DNA of 64,000 nucleotides from Melastoma dodecandrum (lineage: Eukaryota; Streptophyta; Magnoliopsida; Myrtales; Melastomataceae), in the NCBI GenBank assembly GCA_029817715.1, contig JARUPY010000443.1, positions 124,001 through 188,000 of the forward strand, read 5' to 3'. Below, one piece after another: positions 34,511 through 45,516 of this stretch. The position numbers and the translations under genes were made by a program. How positions within the stretch are numbered: the stretch's first letter is position 1; every line of letters starts with the position of its first letter. Below the pieces are notes generated by a model. That model saw nothing but the letters and a program-made list of their open reading frames with translations, made no database searches and was not told where the DNA came from.

Positions 34511-36754
34511 TCACTTATTTAACTGCTCCGCTTCATGCTTCAATGAGGTGAACAAGAAGTTCCCAGAGAAAACTGCCTCTTTGTCTGCCATCAAAGTGCA
34601 AGAACTGAGCAAGCTGTAACATAACTGAAAAATACTCGCAAAGATAATTGTAAGATCCAATGCCAGGAATAACCCCCCAACCAGCGCCCATCTGGGGGGT
34701 CATCGGATTCTTTCATATAGTTTCTTATAAAAGCTACGTAATACAGAACTCTTAAAAGTTTGATGAAAGCAGAAAACAAATTATGCAAAACTTACCGGTC
34801 ATTGAAAAGCAATAACATTCTCGGCGAGCATACCTAGCGAATGCCTGCGGCAAAGCAGAAATATATTTATATCAAACTATCCGTAGGCGGGGGGAATAGG
34901 CATAAATCAAAACCAGTCCAGAACACAATAACAAGACCAGCCACATCTCTATTCAAAGACAATATGATAAAACAAAAATCAGCCACATAATTATTTCTAC
35001 ATGCTACTTTCAGCAAAAGTTCCATGTAATAAGGCCACAGAGGCAAGAGTGGCAATTTGATCCCCATAACAACAAAATATTATTTGCTATCACCAGGCAA
35101 TACACCAGATGGACAGAACTGGGTCATTTCATCAACACTAAATCCAAAAATCGTAAAATTGATGAAAGAGACGAAAGCAATGAGCATACATGGACAGCAG
35201 ATTGAGCGGCAGCATCACTCGTTATGGGAGATCCATCATCAGAGAAGACATTCCTGCAATGTAGATGAAAGGATATCAAACACTTCTATACAAATTATTT
35301 GTGAAGATAGTGACTCCTTAATTGGCCACTAGGAGACAACATGCTATTGAGAGGAAACATAAAAGGGGCCAAAGCCTGCTAAGCCTAAATCATTACCACT
35401 ATTTTTCATTGGACATAGAAATTCATATCCCACCTCCATACGGCATTAGCAAGTTCATCATGTTTAGCCTCTGGTAACATGGCTGAGTCATACGCAACAA
35501 TATTCCCATAAAATATCTTCTCCAGGTCCTTCATCCATCGGATCAGCAATAAGTTCACCTGTCAATCCAACAATAAACAACATGTTAGCTCGTAGCCACA
35601 CTTCACCAATGCATGATTCTGAAACCAGGCTCAACAGTTTGACCAAGCATGCAAGATGTCCATGGGAGATTCCTGGTGGTTTATTTCAACGAAATATCAT
35701 TAGCTGAAGGTGGGTATCATGCCAAGAAGCTCAGGAGTAAATATCAGTATTCGATATCTCAAAGGAACATAAGAAAATAACAACTTACAGAATTGCATCC
35801 TTGAGGATAAAACATAAATTAACAACCTGGGATAAAATCATGTTTACACTGAAACTTCTAGAAGTAATAATACTCCCACTAACATACCCCGGCTTTTGAT
35901 ACTCGTAATTCCACATCATGGTTGTAAATCTCATACAAATACTGTCCAAATTCGACACCTTCCTTTCCCTCTGCCTTCAGCCGCCGTAAGCATAGCCACA
36001 TGTGAAGAACAAGCAGGGAAAATGTAGTCCTAAAAGTCTTCTCCAAATTAAATACTGCCAACAACGAGATAACTCTATGTAATTAGACTTACCAAAAACT
36101 TCGGGTCATTTTTTAAATTTTAGACGATATAAATGGGAATCGAAGAAGGCATTCGACACATGATAAGGGAATCTTTTGCTGAATAGTATAGGACCGAGGA
36201 CGAGCACCCCACCATCGTAAATCGCGGGCTTCTCAACTTGTGATACAACCCTTTTGTAAACGACATTTGCCCCACGAATTGATCTGCTTTGTTTGCTGTA
36301 AAAGAGCATCAGTTTGAGGATGAACCGTCGAATGCCCTCATAATTCGGTTCTTCAATCCTTAGTGGAGAGTCGGATGGCAAGGCCAAGGAAGTGGGCTTC
36401 GACCGAAACAATTTATCCAGCTTTACCTGAAAAAAAGAAGCAAACACATTTGAACAAATTTGAGGTGAGGGAGTCTCCGCACAGGCGCGTGCTGATATAG
36501 GAATGAATGAACGAAGATGCAGAAGGACGGAAGCATCATGTACGGCACAAAAGCGGTAATCCCAAAAACTGGGAGAAAGAGAAGGGTTGGGGAAGTGAAG
36601 AACCAACCGCGGGATCGGGTGGTGAATCGGCGGCAGCGGCGGCTCCAGCGGCATACTTACAACGGAGGAGGGGGAAGGCAGGCAGGTGTTGTCGGAGCAG
36701 GGAGGGCATGACCTTGGACATATAAACCGCCGATCTCCCCCATCTCAAAAACAT
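34511..36754 (-). CDS. UQCC1/CBP3-like ubiquinol-cytochrome c chaperone, mitochondrial
   Basis: Seven exons on the minus strand join to 840 nt (279 codons plus TGA): 36754-36608, 36426-36213, 36054-35888, 35558-35434, 35253-35190, 34844-34796, 34584-34511. All introns have GT-AG ends and all junctions keep phase. The N-terminus (MFLRWGRSAVYMSKVMPS) is basic and hydroxylated, like a mitochondrial presequence. From residue 50 the chaperone domain reads VKLDKLFRSKPTSLAL, LRIEEPNYEGIRRFILKLM, FYSKQSRSIRGANVVYKRV, EKTFRTTFSLLVLHMWLCLR, GQYLYEIYNHDVELRVSKAG and DLEKIFYG; the protein ends EAVFSGNFLFTSLK. The family (yeast Cbp3, human UQCC1) assists cytochrome b synthesis and complex III assembly. 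No stop or frameshift is seen, so it is likely functional. Start choice: the ATG at 36754 aligns with the conserved N-terminus; an upstream in-frame ATG (36814) would add 20 residues before the presequence. Intron 1 has a weak donor (GCG/GTTGG) and stays open if retained. Confidence 0.9.
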
Positions 36755-37362
36755 CACTGCTAAATGAAACAAAAGCAGAAACTCATGAGAAACAAATGGA
36801 GGAAGACAACACACACAATCCCGAGCCTTTTGAACTCAGTAGAAGGAAGCCTTAACTCGTTTTCTCCTTACCCAAATCCTCCTCCTACTCCTAGACCAAG
36901 TCCTAACCTAACTCTGATTCGTTTCAACTAAAACACTTCCTTTTTTCCTTCTTTGCTTGACGAGGAGGTTCGCGGGTTTCGGCCCCGACATTCCTCGGGC
37001 TCACTCGTGAACCAAGTAATCAGGCCTTACTGGGCCTGGCCCAAGAACCTATTTGTTAGGTTATATGTTAAAGTTTTGAAAACCACGGAGAACAACGGGA
37101 AAGTTCTGAGGATAATAACATCTACATTGTTATACAGAAAAGCGCGTTATAAACAGATCATAAATGTAGCGTCGTTATTGAGCAATAGTAAGAAACAAAC
37201 ACTACTATTAGAATAATTTAAATAATTTAACGGCAAAAACGGTTTTTTAAGTCATGGCACCGACAAAAATGAGCCCTAAAAATATGTACTATAGTTTACG
37301 AAAACGACGGCTCAACTCGCTGGATCACGGGACACGTTGTAAAAACCTGCATTTTTTGTACC
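36246..37362 (-). repeat. left arm of an inverted duplication (UQCC1-like promoter and exons 1-2)
   Basis: The sequence from inside exon 2 of the UQCC1-like gene through its promoter to about 37362 is repeated in inverse orientation at 38254-39382. Shared blocks include GACAAAAATGAG, GGATCACGGGACAC, TAACATCTACATTGTTATAC and the whole of exon 1. Copies differ by scattered substitutions. The spacer is about 0.9 kb. Confidence 0.88.
36755..37337 (-). promoter_or_regulatory. probable promoter and 5' UTR of the UQCC1-like gene
   Basis: The region upstream of the UQCC1-like start codon, shared with the inverted copy. No convincing TATA box within 150 bp of the ATG. The boundary at 37337 is where LTR-like sequence (TGTAAAAACC) begins. 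Function is inferred from position only. Confidence 0.45.
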
Positions 37363-38278
37363 AATTTTCAGAAAATTTTATTTACGTTTGACTAGTCAAT
37401 CCAGCGGAAGCCGACAAACTTCTACCCTCACCCGTGAATGTCTCTGTTCCGAATCCAACTTCTCTGTGCCACGTGTCTTCTTCTTCCTTACGCTGCAAAA
37501 CCGGGAGTCAGCGATAAATGCCGAGTACGCCCCACCCATGCACACATGAAAACCATGCAACCTCTAGACTCATCCTATAGTGCAACTTTTGAAAAACAGT
37601 TTATGCACGAACGCGACGAAGTCCACAGATTCCATATAAATCCAGATAATAACAGACAACAAAGCAACATAAGTATATCAATTTCATTAACGCATAAATC
37701 ACAGTAAGCAGTTCAATAAACAGTAAATAAACAATGCGACTTCCCCGGGTCCTCCTCACCATATCGACACTCCCAAAGGTGCCAGGACCACCGCAGTGCG
37801 TCCCTAACCACTCTTCCGGGAGCGTCCGGGAATCGGAGCGGATGACCGCAGTGCGTCACCCCCCACCCTCCTTCGACAACACAGTCGGGTAACATCAACA
37901 AGAATCAAATGAATTTCCTCTAACAATTGCAAGTTAATCCAGAATCTCGAACTGCAGCAGACAATTGAAGTTTAGATATCAGGGAGAGAATCCCGCTAGC
38001 CCTCTATCGCAGACGACTCAACTACCATAATCCCACCGCATCCGGTTCTGTGGCAACAAATCAATTAGATAAACCAAATTCCGTTAGCATGGCAGGGGTG
38101 GCCATTGAACGCTTAACACACGGATAAACCATTAAAATTGTGGGCGTGGCTGGTCCAATCTGGAGGCAGTGGACACCTACTTTCAATTTCTTCGATACCA
38201 GAAGGCTCCCGGAACTCGTACCCGATCACGTTTAGGTCAGGCCCCCGTACCCGTACCGAAAAAATGCAGGTTGTTACA
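37338..38278. other. spacer of the inverted duplication, LTR-like ends
   Basis: The plus strand begins TGTAAAAACCTGCATTTTTT at 37338. The minus strand begins TGTAACAACCTGCATTTTTT at 38278, so both ends look like the start of the same element facing inward. Only ~25 bp of the left copy survives. The interior has no recognised gene. The simplest view is an LTR fragment read from 38278 leftwards; a small inverted-repeat transposon is the alternative. Confidence 0.45.
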
Positions 38279-39382
38279 ATGTGTCCCGTGATCCAGCGAG
38301 TCGAGCCGTCGTTTTCGTAATCTATAGTATATATTTTTAGGGCTCATTTTTGTCGGTGCAATGACTTAAAAAAGCGTTTTTGCTATTAAATTATTTAAAT
38401 TATTCTAATAGTAGTGTTTGTTTCTTACCATTGCTCATCAACGACGCTACATTCATGATCTGTTTGTAACGCGCTTTTCTGTATAACAATGTAGATGTTA
38501 TTATCCTCAGAACTTTCCCATTGTTCTCCGTGGTTTTCAAAACTTTAACATATAACCTAACAAATAGGTTCTTGGGCAAGGCCCAGTAAGGCCTGATTAC
38601 TCGGTTTTCGAGTGTGAGCCCGAGGGATGTCGGGGCCGAAACCCGCGAACCTCCTCGTCAAGCAAAGAAGGAAAAAAAAGGAAGAGTTTCAGTTGAATCG
38701 AATCAGAGTTAGGTTAGGACTTGGACTAGGACTAGGAGAATTTGGGGAAGGAGAAAACGAGTTAAGGCTTCCTTCTACTGAGTTCAAAAGGCTCGGGATT
38801 GTGTGTGCTGTCTTCCCCCATTTGTTTCCCACGAGTTTCTGCTTTTGTTTCATTTAGCAGTGATGTTTTCGAGATGGAGTAGATCGGCGGTTTATATGTC
38901 CAAGGTCATGCCCTCCCCGCTCCGACAACACCTACCTCCCTTCCCCCTCCCCCATTGTAAGTATGCCACTTGTGCCGCCGCTGCCACCGATTCACCACCC
39001 GATCCCGCGGTTGATTCTTCACTTCCCCAACCCTTCTCTTTCTCCCAGTTTTTGGGACTACCGCTTTTGTGCCGTACATGATGCTTCCGTCCTTCTGCAT
39101 CTTCGTGCATTCATTCCTATATCAGCACGCGCCTGGGCGGAGACTCCCTCACCTCAAATTTGTTCAAACGTGTTTGCTTCTTTTTTTTCAGGTAAAGCTG
39201 GATAAATTGTTTCGGTCGAAGCCTACTTCCTTAGCCTTGCCATCCAACTCTCCACTAAGGATTGAAGAACCGAATTATGAGGGCATTCGGCGGTTCAACC
39301 CTCTTGTAAACGACATTTTCCCCACGAATAGATTTGCTTTGTTTGCTGTAAAAGAGCATCAGCTTGAGGATGAACCGCCGAA
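38254..39382 (+). repeat. right arm of the inverted duplication
   Basis: Inverse copy of 36246-37362. It is collinear through promoter, exon 1, intron 1 and the first ~105 bp of exon 2 to about 39296. The last segment (39297-39382) is flipped relative to the rest. Confidence 0.88.
38863..39382 (+). pseudogene. truncated, internally inverted copy of the UQCC1-like gene
   Basis: Exon 1 (ATG 38863 to 39009), a 182-bp intron and the start of exon 2 (from 39192, VKLDKLFRSKPTSLALPSNS) are preserved with few changes. After EEPNYEGIRRF at about 39296 the coding sequence is replaced by an inverted segment of the same exon, then by unrelated sequence with a stop. The remaining five exons are absent. 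If transcribed from its copied promoter it would give a short truncated protein lacking most of the chaperone domain. Confidence 0.85.
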
Positions 39383-39640
39383 CCTAGTGGGATGCCCCAC
39401 TAAGTTAACCACTCTATGTTGTCGGTGTTGAATGGTTCCAAACTAGAGAAAATAGTTCTATGATGGGTGAAATAGTTCTAAAAGGGAGTGACTTGATTAG
39501 GTTTCTACCAAGGAACGTAGCTCAAATTAGATTTGTCATGTTTCTAGGAAAATTCATAAAGTTATCGACTGGAACTTCTACATCATCCATGCCCATGGGC
39601 AGAAAAGATCCAGGATGAAAATACAATTATTTGAAGGACC
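39383..39640. other. unassigned sequence beyond the duplication
   Basis: Nothing recognised. It marks the outer breakpoint of the right arm. Confidence 0.3.
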
Positions 39641-39649
39641 ATCTAAATA

Positions 39650-40310
39650 CAAAAAAAGTTAATTCTAACTTTTGTGGAATTGAGACCAATGGAGGAATAT
39701 ATTGAGCAAAGCAACATCAAAAGGGGGCAAACAGAAATGCAAAGGCATGTGCAAGTCGTCCACTGGAGATGAAAGAACTAAGAAAGCGCATGCTCGAAAA
39801 GTCAAGATACTAGCTATTGCATCACAAGGAACATTAACCTCTGATGTAGATGATAATATAATTGGAGAAGACGTCGAGGAAGAAATTGAAGGACACTGTG
39901 AAAAGGGGAAAGAAAAGAGGAAGCTAGAACGTCTATGAAGAGATTGGAGTACATTGTCGATGTCTATGATAAAGAAACTAGAACATTGCCAGATTCTTTT
40001 ATCAGCAACATATCGCCTTCAATGTTGTAAATTTAGACGAATTTAGATGGATTTTGGACGTCCTAAGAAGATATAGTCCGAATTTGAAACCTCCCAGCTT
40101 TCATGAAATTATGGTGACCCTTTTGAAGAAAGAAGTTGATTATATGAAGGCTCTCATGAATGATAACGAAGAATCTTGGGCCCAATGTGGTGGTTCCCTA
40201 ATGTCCGACAGTTAGACCGATTGCAAGAGTCAGTGTTTGGTCAACTTTCCTGTGAATAGTTCAAAGGGAAAAAAATGTTCATTGAACATGTTATTCTAAG
40301 ACAGGAGAGA
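39650..40310 (+). pseudogene. hAT-type transposase remnant (DUF659 region)
   Basis: An open frame at 39702-39938 (lysine- and glutamate-rich) is followed, in other frames, by a stretch matching the DUF659 part of plant hAT transposases: SPNLKPPSFHEIMVTLLKKE, then a degraded GGSLMSDS*TDCKSQCLVNF and NFPVNSSKGT. In the family the last part reads S-D-G-W-T-D; here a stop replaces the tryptophan region. The BED zinc finger and the hAT dimerisation domain are not visible, and no terminal inverted repeats were identified. Confidence 0.65.
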
Positions 40311-41335
40311 AATTTTGGCATATGTGAGTTTGACATTTGTGAAACTTACTTTGAATTTTGGAACTAAACTTTGACATATGTAAATTTGAATTTACAAAAT
40401 TTCAAAATTATGTACACCATCGCCTTAAATGGCAAGGCAAGGACACCTTGTGCCTCAAGCTGAGGCACAAGACACACCTTTGCTGATAACACTGCCAACC
40501 TCATAACTTTTCAGGAATAAATTCCGTACCCCAACTCGGTATATTTAAGTGCAAAAAGTGGGTAATTTCCAGTAAATCAGAGAGGAAATAAGGCATGCAG
40601 GATAGGCCATTGAAGGAAACGGCTCGGAAAAAAAGAAGGCCAAGCCTTCGGCAGGATTCATATTCATCACCTCCCAAACATCCCCAGAGGAACACACACA
40701 GCCAACACGAATAGTGCTTACACAAAACTAAAGACAAAGCCATCCAATCCGACTGACCACTCATTCAAACCATATCACTGTACGAGAACAGTCCACACCG
40801 GCCAACAGACATCTATCTGACAGTTCAAGAACGAGGCAAGAATCTTCAAGAACGAGGCAAGAATCTAACAACATAAAATCAAAAATCAAAACCTTCGACA
40901 TGCCCATTCAACTAAAGCAATCCATAAATCAGTCCTCCAAGTAGAATCAAGGCAACAAATTAATAACATGACCGAACCAAGCGAGAAGGAGAAGAAACCT
41001 ACCCGACGGTCAAATGCCCTAACTAGCAGTCTTCTTCCGGCGCCCTACTATGACGATTAAAAGGGTCCCGGGAGCCGATTTCTCGAGGCCGGCGTACGAC
41101 TGCGGAAGGGGAAAGGTTCGCCGGGGGAGATGACGACGACGACGGGGGAGAAAACGAGAGGATTAGGGTTTTGTCGAAACGCTAATTGAAAAATTGATTG
41201 GGATTGGGAATTCAGTTTTCCATTTTGGTAAATAAGGTAGGGGATTGGAGGGGTATAATGGTAACATCCCCTCGTGGTACTTATATAATTATCATAACCA
41301 TACTTCGGGACCCCACTGTTCATATACAATTAACG
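40311..41335 (-). other. possible 5' region of an unidentified minus-strand transcript
   Basis: The minus strand from about 41180 has a pyrimidine-rich leader with a telo-box-like AAACCCTAAT (41170-41161), CT-rich tracts and a donor-like GGGTAGGT near 41003, like the start of a plant housekeeping transcript. No coding sequence I recognise follows: an 87-codon frame at 40764-40501 matches nothing known. A 21-bp direct repeat (TTCAAGAACGAGGCAAGAAT) occurs twice at 40826-40867. It may be a noncoding transcript or a captured promoter. Confidence 0.3.
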
Positions 41336-41339
41336 AATA

Positions 41340-42310
41340 TACTTACAACGCCATGTTCGCCTGCGTCTCCTCGTTTCTGGCACCTTTGAAAGGTGTCCCG
41401 CCGTACAAGAGCACGTACAGGAAGATGCCAAGTGTCCACCAGTACATGGCAGTGACGTGGCCTTCGCTTTTGATGATCTCACTCATGGATCCCCACGGAC
41501 CGGGCATTGGTCGGCTCAGCCACGAGCTGTGGCAGGGACTTAAAGGTTGACTTCTGTGCCGGATTTCGACTTCCCTTTCCTTGCGGATGGAGGAAAGAGC
41601 ATAGTGCTGAAGCAGGACATTTGGCAGGATGGTATTATAGGGTAAGAAGCACCATGGCCAACATAAAACCTGGGGCTTGAATAGCAGACAAATGTCACAA
41701 ACGAAGATGGTCAAATAATCCGCGAGAATTTTGATTTGGCAAAACAAGAGCTGCAAGAATCGCTCACCTAGCTGCCGGCTCAAGAAAATGCCAGCCGGGC
41801 TGTTTCTGTCGAAGGACATGAAGATCTCCACCAGGACAGTACTCCATCGCCAAGCTTGCCAAATTATCTGAAGTGAATTGTGAATAGAGCTGGGAGAAAC
41901 GGATGATCAAGAATCCTCAATATCTCCCTCTCTGTTTGAGACCGGAGCGCCTTCTTCCTCTTGGCGAGAAACTCATTATCCATCACCTTGATTGCAAAAA
42001 GGCAATTATTGCCAATTAACTCCGCGAGATAGTTGGTGCCAATGTCACCGCATCCCAGCTTCTTGAGGAGATTGAAATGTCTCAACCCAAGACTTCTGTC
42101 CTGCCTCCGCACCTGTTGTATGGCTTCCCATCCTACGGCCTTTGACATGTGCGGCCTGTTACTCCAGCTAGACCGGCTAAGATTACTTTCATTGCTAAGG
42201 CTTGTGAGAGTACTACTGCAGAAATCTCTGAGGCTGCTCCATGAAAACTCCCCTTTGTCTCTAAGTTTCGAATTATGCTTTGCACGGCGAACAGCTAACT
42301 TATAGATCCT
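41340..42310 (-). pseudogene. D6PK-type AGC protein kinase pseudogene
   Basis: The minus strand reads [20 protein letters not shown] and [20 protein letters not shown] upstream of the kinase domain, then [40 protein letters not shown] (ATP-binding lysine in A-I-K) and [17 protein letters not shown]. After a frameshift at about 41872, [18 protein letters not shown] follows to a GT intron-like donor. Further on come degraded [20 protein letters not shown] and [13 protein letters not shown]. This matches AGCVIII kinases of the D6PK group (auxin-transport regulators). The catalytic loop and D-F-D segment are missing or unreadable, and both ends are truncated. Confidence 0.82.
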
Positions 42311-44410
42311 CTTGGAGGGGTTCCCAAAATGGTAATCGTAGACATTAAAATTTTATTAATGTCAAAATAATTTCATTTGGTCCAAATCATATGTTATATA
42401 AACCGATATAATATTATACACTCATATGGTCTTGGGATTATATTATTCTTCTTGGCTTGTAAAGCTCTCGAGCATTCTCTCTTCGTACGATCGACTACGG
42501 CTCGGACATTGTTCTCATGACTAGATATTGAACCCGCTTATATTTTTCATACAACAATTTGTACACCATTTTCTTTTATATTGGGACTATGGAATTTTGT
42601 GTTCACAGTCACAATTCGATTTTTCCAATGTGAGATGCCAGGGAAACTTGCTCGTAAGGCTCTGCATTGTCTGTGAAGAGTACTGGCATCTCTGGCAGAT
42701 TAACCGACCAAGACCAAGAACCGACTTGCTATTGATGTCCACATTGGTTTCGGAGATGCTCAATGTAGGCGATGAATTTGGCTTGACCTTCTTGTTGGTT
42801 GTGCTCCTAGTCCTAATCACAGGTTTGACCGTCTGTAGGGCATTCTTAATAGCTCTTCTAACTCTTCTGCCATGAGCTAAGCCGAACGATGATGACCAAC
42901 CCTATACTCGTCCACTCTTGTAACCTTGCTTTAGAGGCAATGGCTTATCACTTGCTTTCATGGAATTTACAGGAAGGAAGTAAAATCTTAAAACTTCCTA
43001 GGAAGTATAAATATGATCAAGAAAATACATATAGGGTGTAACTTAGCCTTAATATGAATGCTCCGTATTAACAGGGAGAAATCACCCCAGCTCACAATCT
43101 CTTCAAGAGGCTCGAGTGCAACTTCTTTAGCAATATTCACGCACATGTATACAAACAATCTGCCCCTTAGGACATTATTTTTCTTTAGATGCTATAACTT
43201 TTTCATACTGAAGCAAAACATTGTAACCATAGGGCAAAAATATCCTTTTAAATGAAATTAACAGCTACTCTAGGAGGAACATTTTTATGCATATCAAGTC
43301 AAAAGATCATTTATACTAATTCTTAAAGAGAATTAACCAATGATGTTTAATATGTAGTATCCTTTAAAATGGACCGTATCCAGTCTTCCTAATTTCAGGT
43401 ACCCATAAGCATACCTTGAAAATACTTTCTTTCTATCTATAGTCACTTCAACTATACTAAGCGATAATTTAGACGTACATGTATAAAAGCATACAAGAAA
43501 AGAATACAAGAAAAAACCTCACAAACTTCGATGACCGTTCCCTTTATAATTATGTTGAATTGTGCACAATGACTATGAGGTCGATTAGTGACAAATTGTA
43601 ACATGAAATGGCATGAATCAAATGAGAAATACGGATTTCTTGATCAAATATGCTTGTAATTGTAGATTATCATTCCCGATCATTTTGTTGTAGCGGTCAT
43701 AATTTTTTATAGCAAGTTGGTATTTTTGGCCTTGTCAAATGCCGCGTCAGTATCCGAAATAGTTAGAGCATGAGTTTTTCCATTAGCAAGTTACATATGA
43801 AAAAATGTTAAAGTGTTTTTAGAGTTTATTTTAAAAATTGGTTTGAGAGCATTTAAAATTTTTTATTACATTTATGCGTTACTCTTCGTATTCCCTATAA
43901 TATTTTGGCATTATTATAAATTTTTTCTTTCTACATTTACTTTAATCGTATTTCCATCCATTTTTTAATTATAATTATTAAAAAATTGAGTTTATTTTGA
44001 GAATCGATATTCAATAGCAGATGTTAATTTAGTTTACATATATCACACCACCTATAACAATTTTAGGTAAATGTTGTGTGATTTTATCGAATATATTCTT
44101 ATTTATTTAAATTTATTTTTGTCACCTGGGATGTCCACCATGGGTCCATAGTGTCAGGGAGAGCTATATATGTACCATTTTAAATTTATTTCAAAAAAAT
44201 ATTTTATCTATCAAAATATTAAGTTTTAAAATAGAGAACTAACAGTTTTTTTCTTGTAGTTTGAGACAACGAATTTTAAACACATTTTAGAAATTTTCTT
44301 CATAGAACGTTAAATTCTCAATTGTAAAATAAAAATTTTTGAAAATTAATACATCTTTAAACAAAATATTTTACGAGCTTGAGATATAAAGCTCGGTTGG
44401 TCTATCAGGC
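42311..44410. other. AT-rich intergenic DNA
   Basis: No gene recognised on either strand. Open frames at 42528-42875 (plus) and 42820-42587 (minus) overlap and have no known match. 43700-44400 is very AT-rich. Confidence 0.4.
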
Positions 44411-45503
44411 TGATCGCTAAATTCGCACAGCGTGAGTATACGAATCGCAACAAGTAATATAAGATGAGTAGAGTTATCGTTTCCACGAGAATAGGAAAAA
44501 GAACCTTTTAGGATACACAATCGCAATTCTTATGTAGCCAAACCAATAAAAGAAATAAATTTAGAACTTTGAATACTAAACAAAAAGCAAAATCAAAACC
44601 AAAAATCGGAATTCAATCAGTCGGAAAAGCCTAGGATCACGTTAAATCTTGAATTCATACTAATTCTATTTACTAACCAGATGCTTATTCCTTGTGGGCC
44701 TCTCCCGAGTTTACAAAGGACTATTCCAAACCACCATAAAACTTATATCCCTATAGTAAATTACGAAGGATAGAAACTCATTAAGAATCAATCCTTTAAC
44801 GGTTGCCTAGAAGTATATCTCCCAATACTACTTACTAGCTAATCCGCTCCCGCGATGTTAACCAAGGCTATTCCGTTCCCGTTCTCTCCTAAAATTCCTC
44901 TCACTAGTTTAAATTAAGATAATAAATTAATATAATCTGTTGATCAGACAAATTGCATGCTTAAGATTAAACGAAATAAATAAACATCCAATGCACGAAT
45001 TTATTCTAAAACGAGATCGGAAAATTCAACTACACAATTCAGTTCAACATAATCCTAGCAAAGAAAGTTTAGCCGAGCATCGTTCTCGGAACAAAATTCA
45101 AATAAAAGAAAAGCATCCTCAAAACGATAGTCTAACTCCCTGTCTTTTCCTCCTCCCAATCGTTCTCTTTCTAACAAGAGGTGAATAAAGTATTTTTATA
45201 GAGCCTAAAAATAAAACCTAGAGAATTTAAGAAAATCTGAAATTAAAATTTTTTTTCTCTTCAATTAGTCCTCCTTCAACGTGACCTCCCAGTCTTTTCC
45301 CTTGTACAGAATCTTCGTAGATAGCCAAAATCTTCTTGTTTCCGCTTTTATCTTGAAATAAACCCAATATTCGGCAATATCCCAATTCTCGAGACTAATT
45401 TGAAATAACAAGAGATATTATGCAATAACCGTAATATTTCACAAATATAACAAAATCTAGATATGAAATTGACATAAATAACTCCACTTTCATAGAGTTA
45501 TCA
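44411..45503 (-). repeat. 3' LTR of the reverse Athila-type element
   Basis: About 1093 bp. On the minus strand it begins TGATAACTCTATGAAAGTGG next to the polypurine tract and ends near AATTTAGCGATCA at 44411. Its start shares TGATAACTCTAT with the LTR at 291, but the rest differs and has no GTGCAGCTGCAC array, so it is another family. The left boundary rests on the TG/CA rule. Confidence 0.7.
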
Positions 45504-45516
45504 CACCCCCAAACTT
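45504..45516 (-). other. polypurine tract of the reverse Athila-type element
   Basis: The plus-strand sequence CACCCCCAAACTT is the complement of AAGTTTGGGGGTG, directly next to the LTR start. Confidence 0.82.

Noticed and set aside
36536..36814. 92-codon minus frame as a separate protein
   Set aside because: It is exon 1 of the UQCC1-like gene read through intron 1 in another phase, plus an upstream extension; the spliced model explains it.
37338..38278. complete inverted-repeat DNA transposon
   Set aside because: The inverted identity continues far outside these ends for ~1 kb, so the facing termini follow from the larger duplication; kept only as an alternative.
38803..39081. 92-codon plus frame as a gene
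   Set aside because: It is the inverted copy of the same exon 1 and retained intron.
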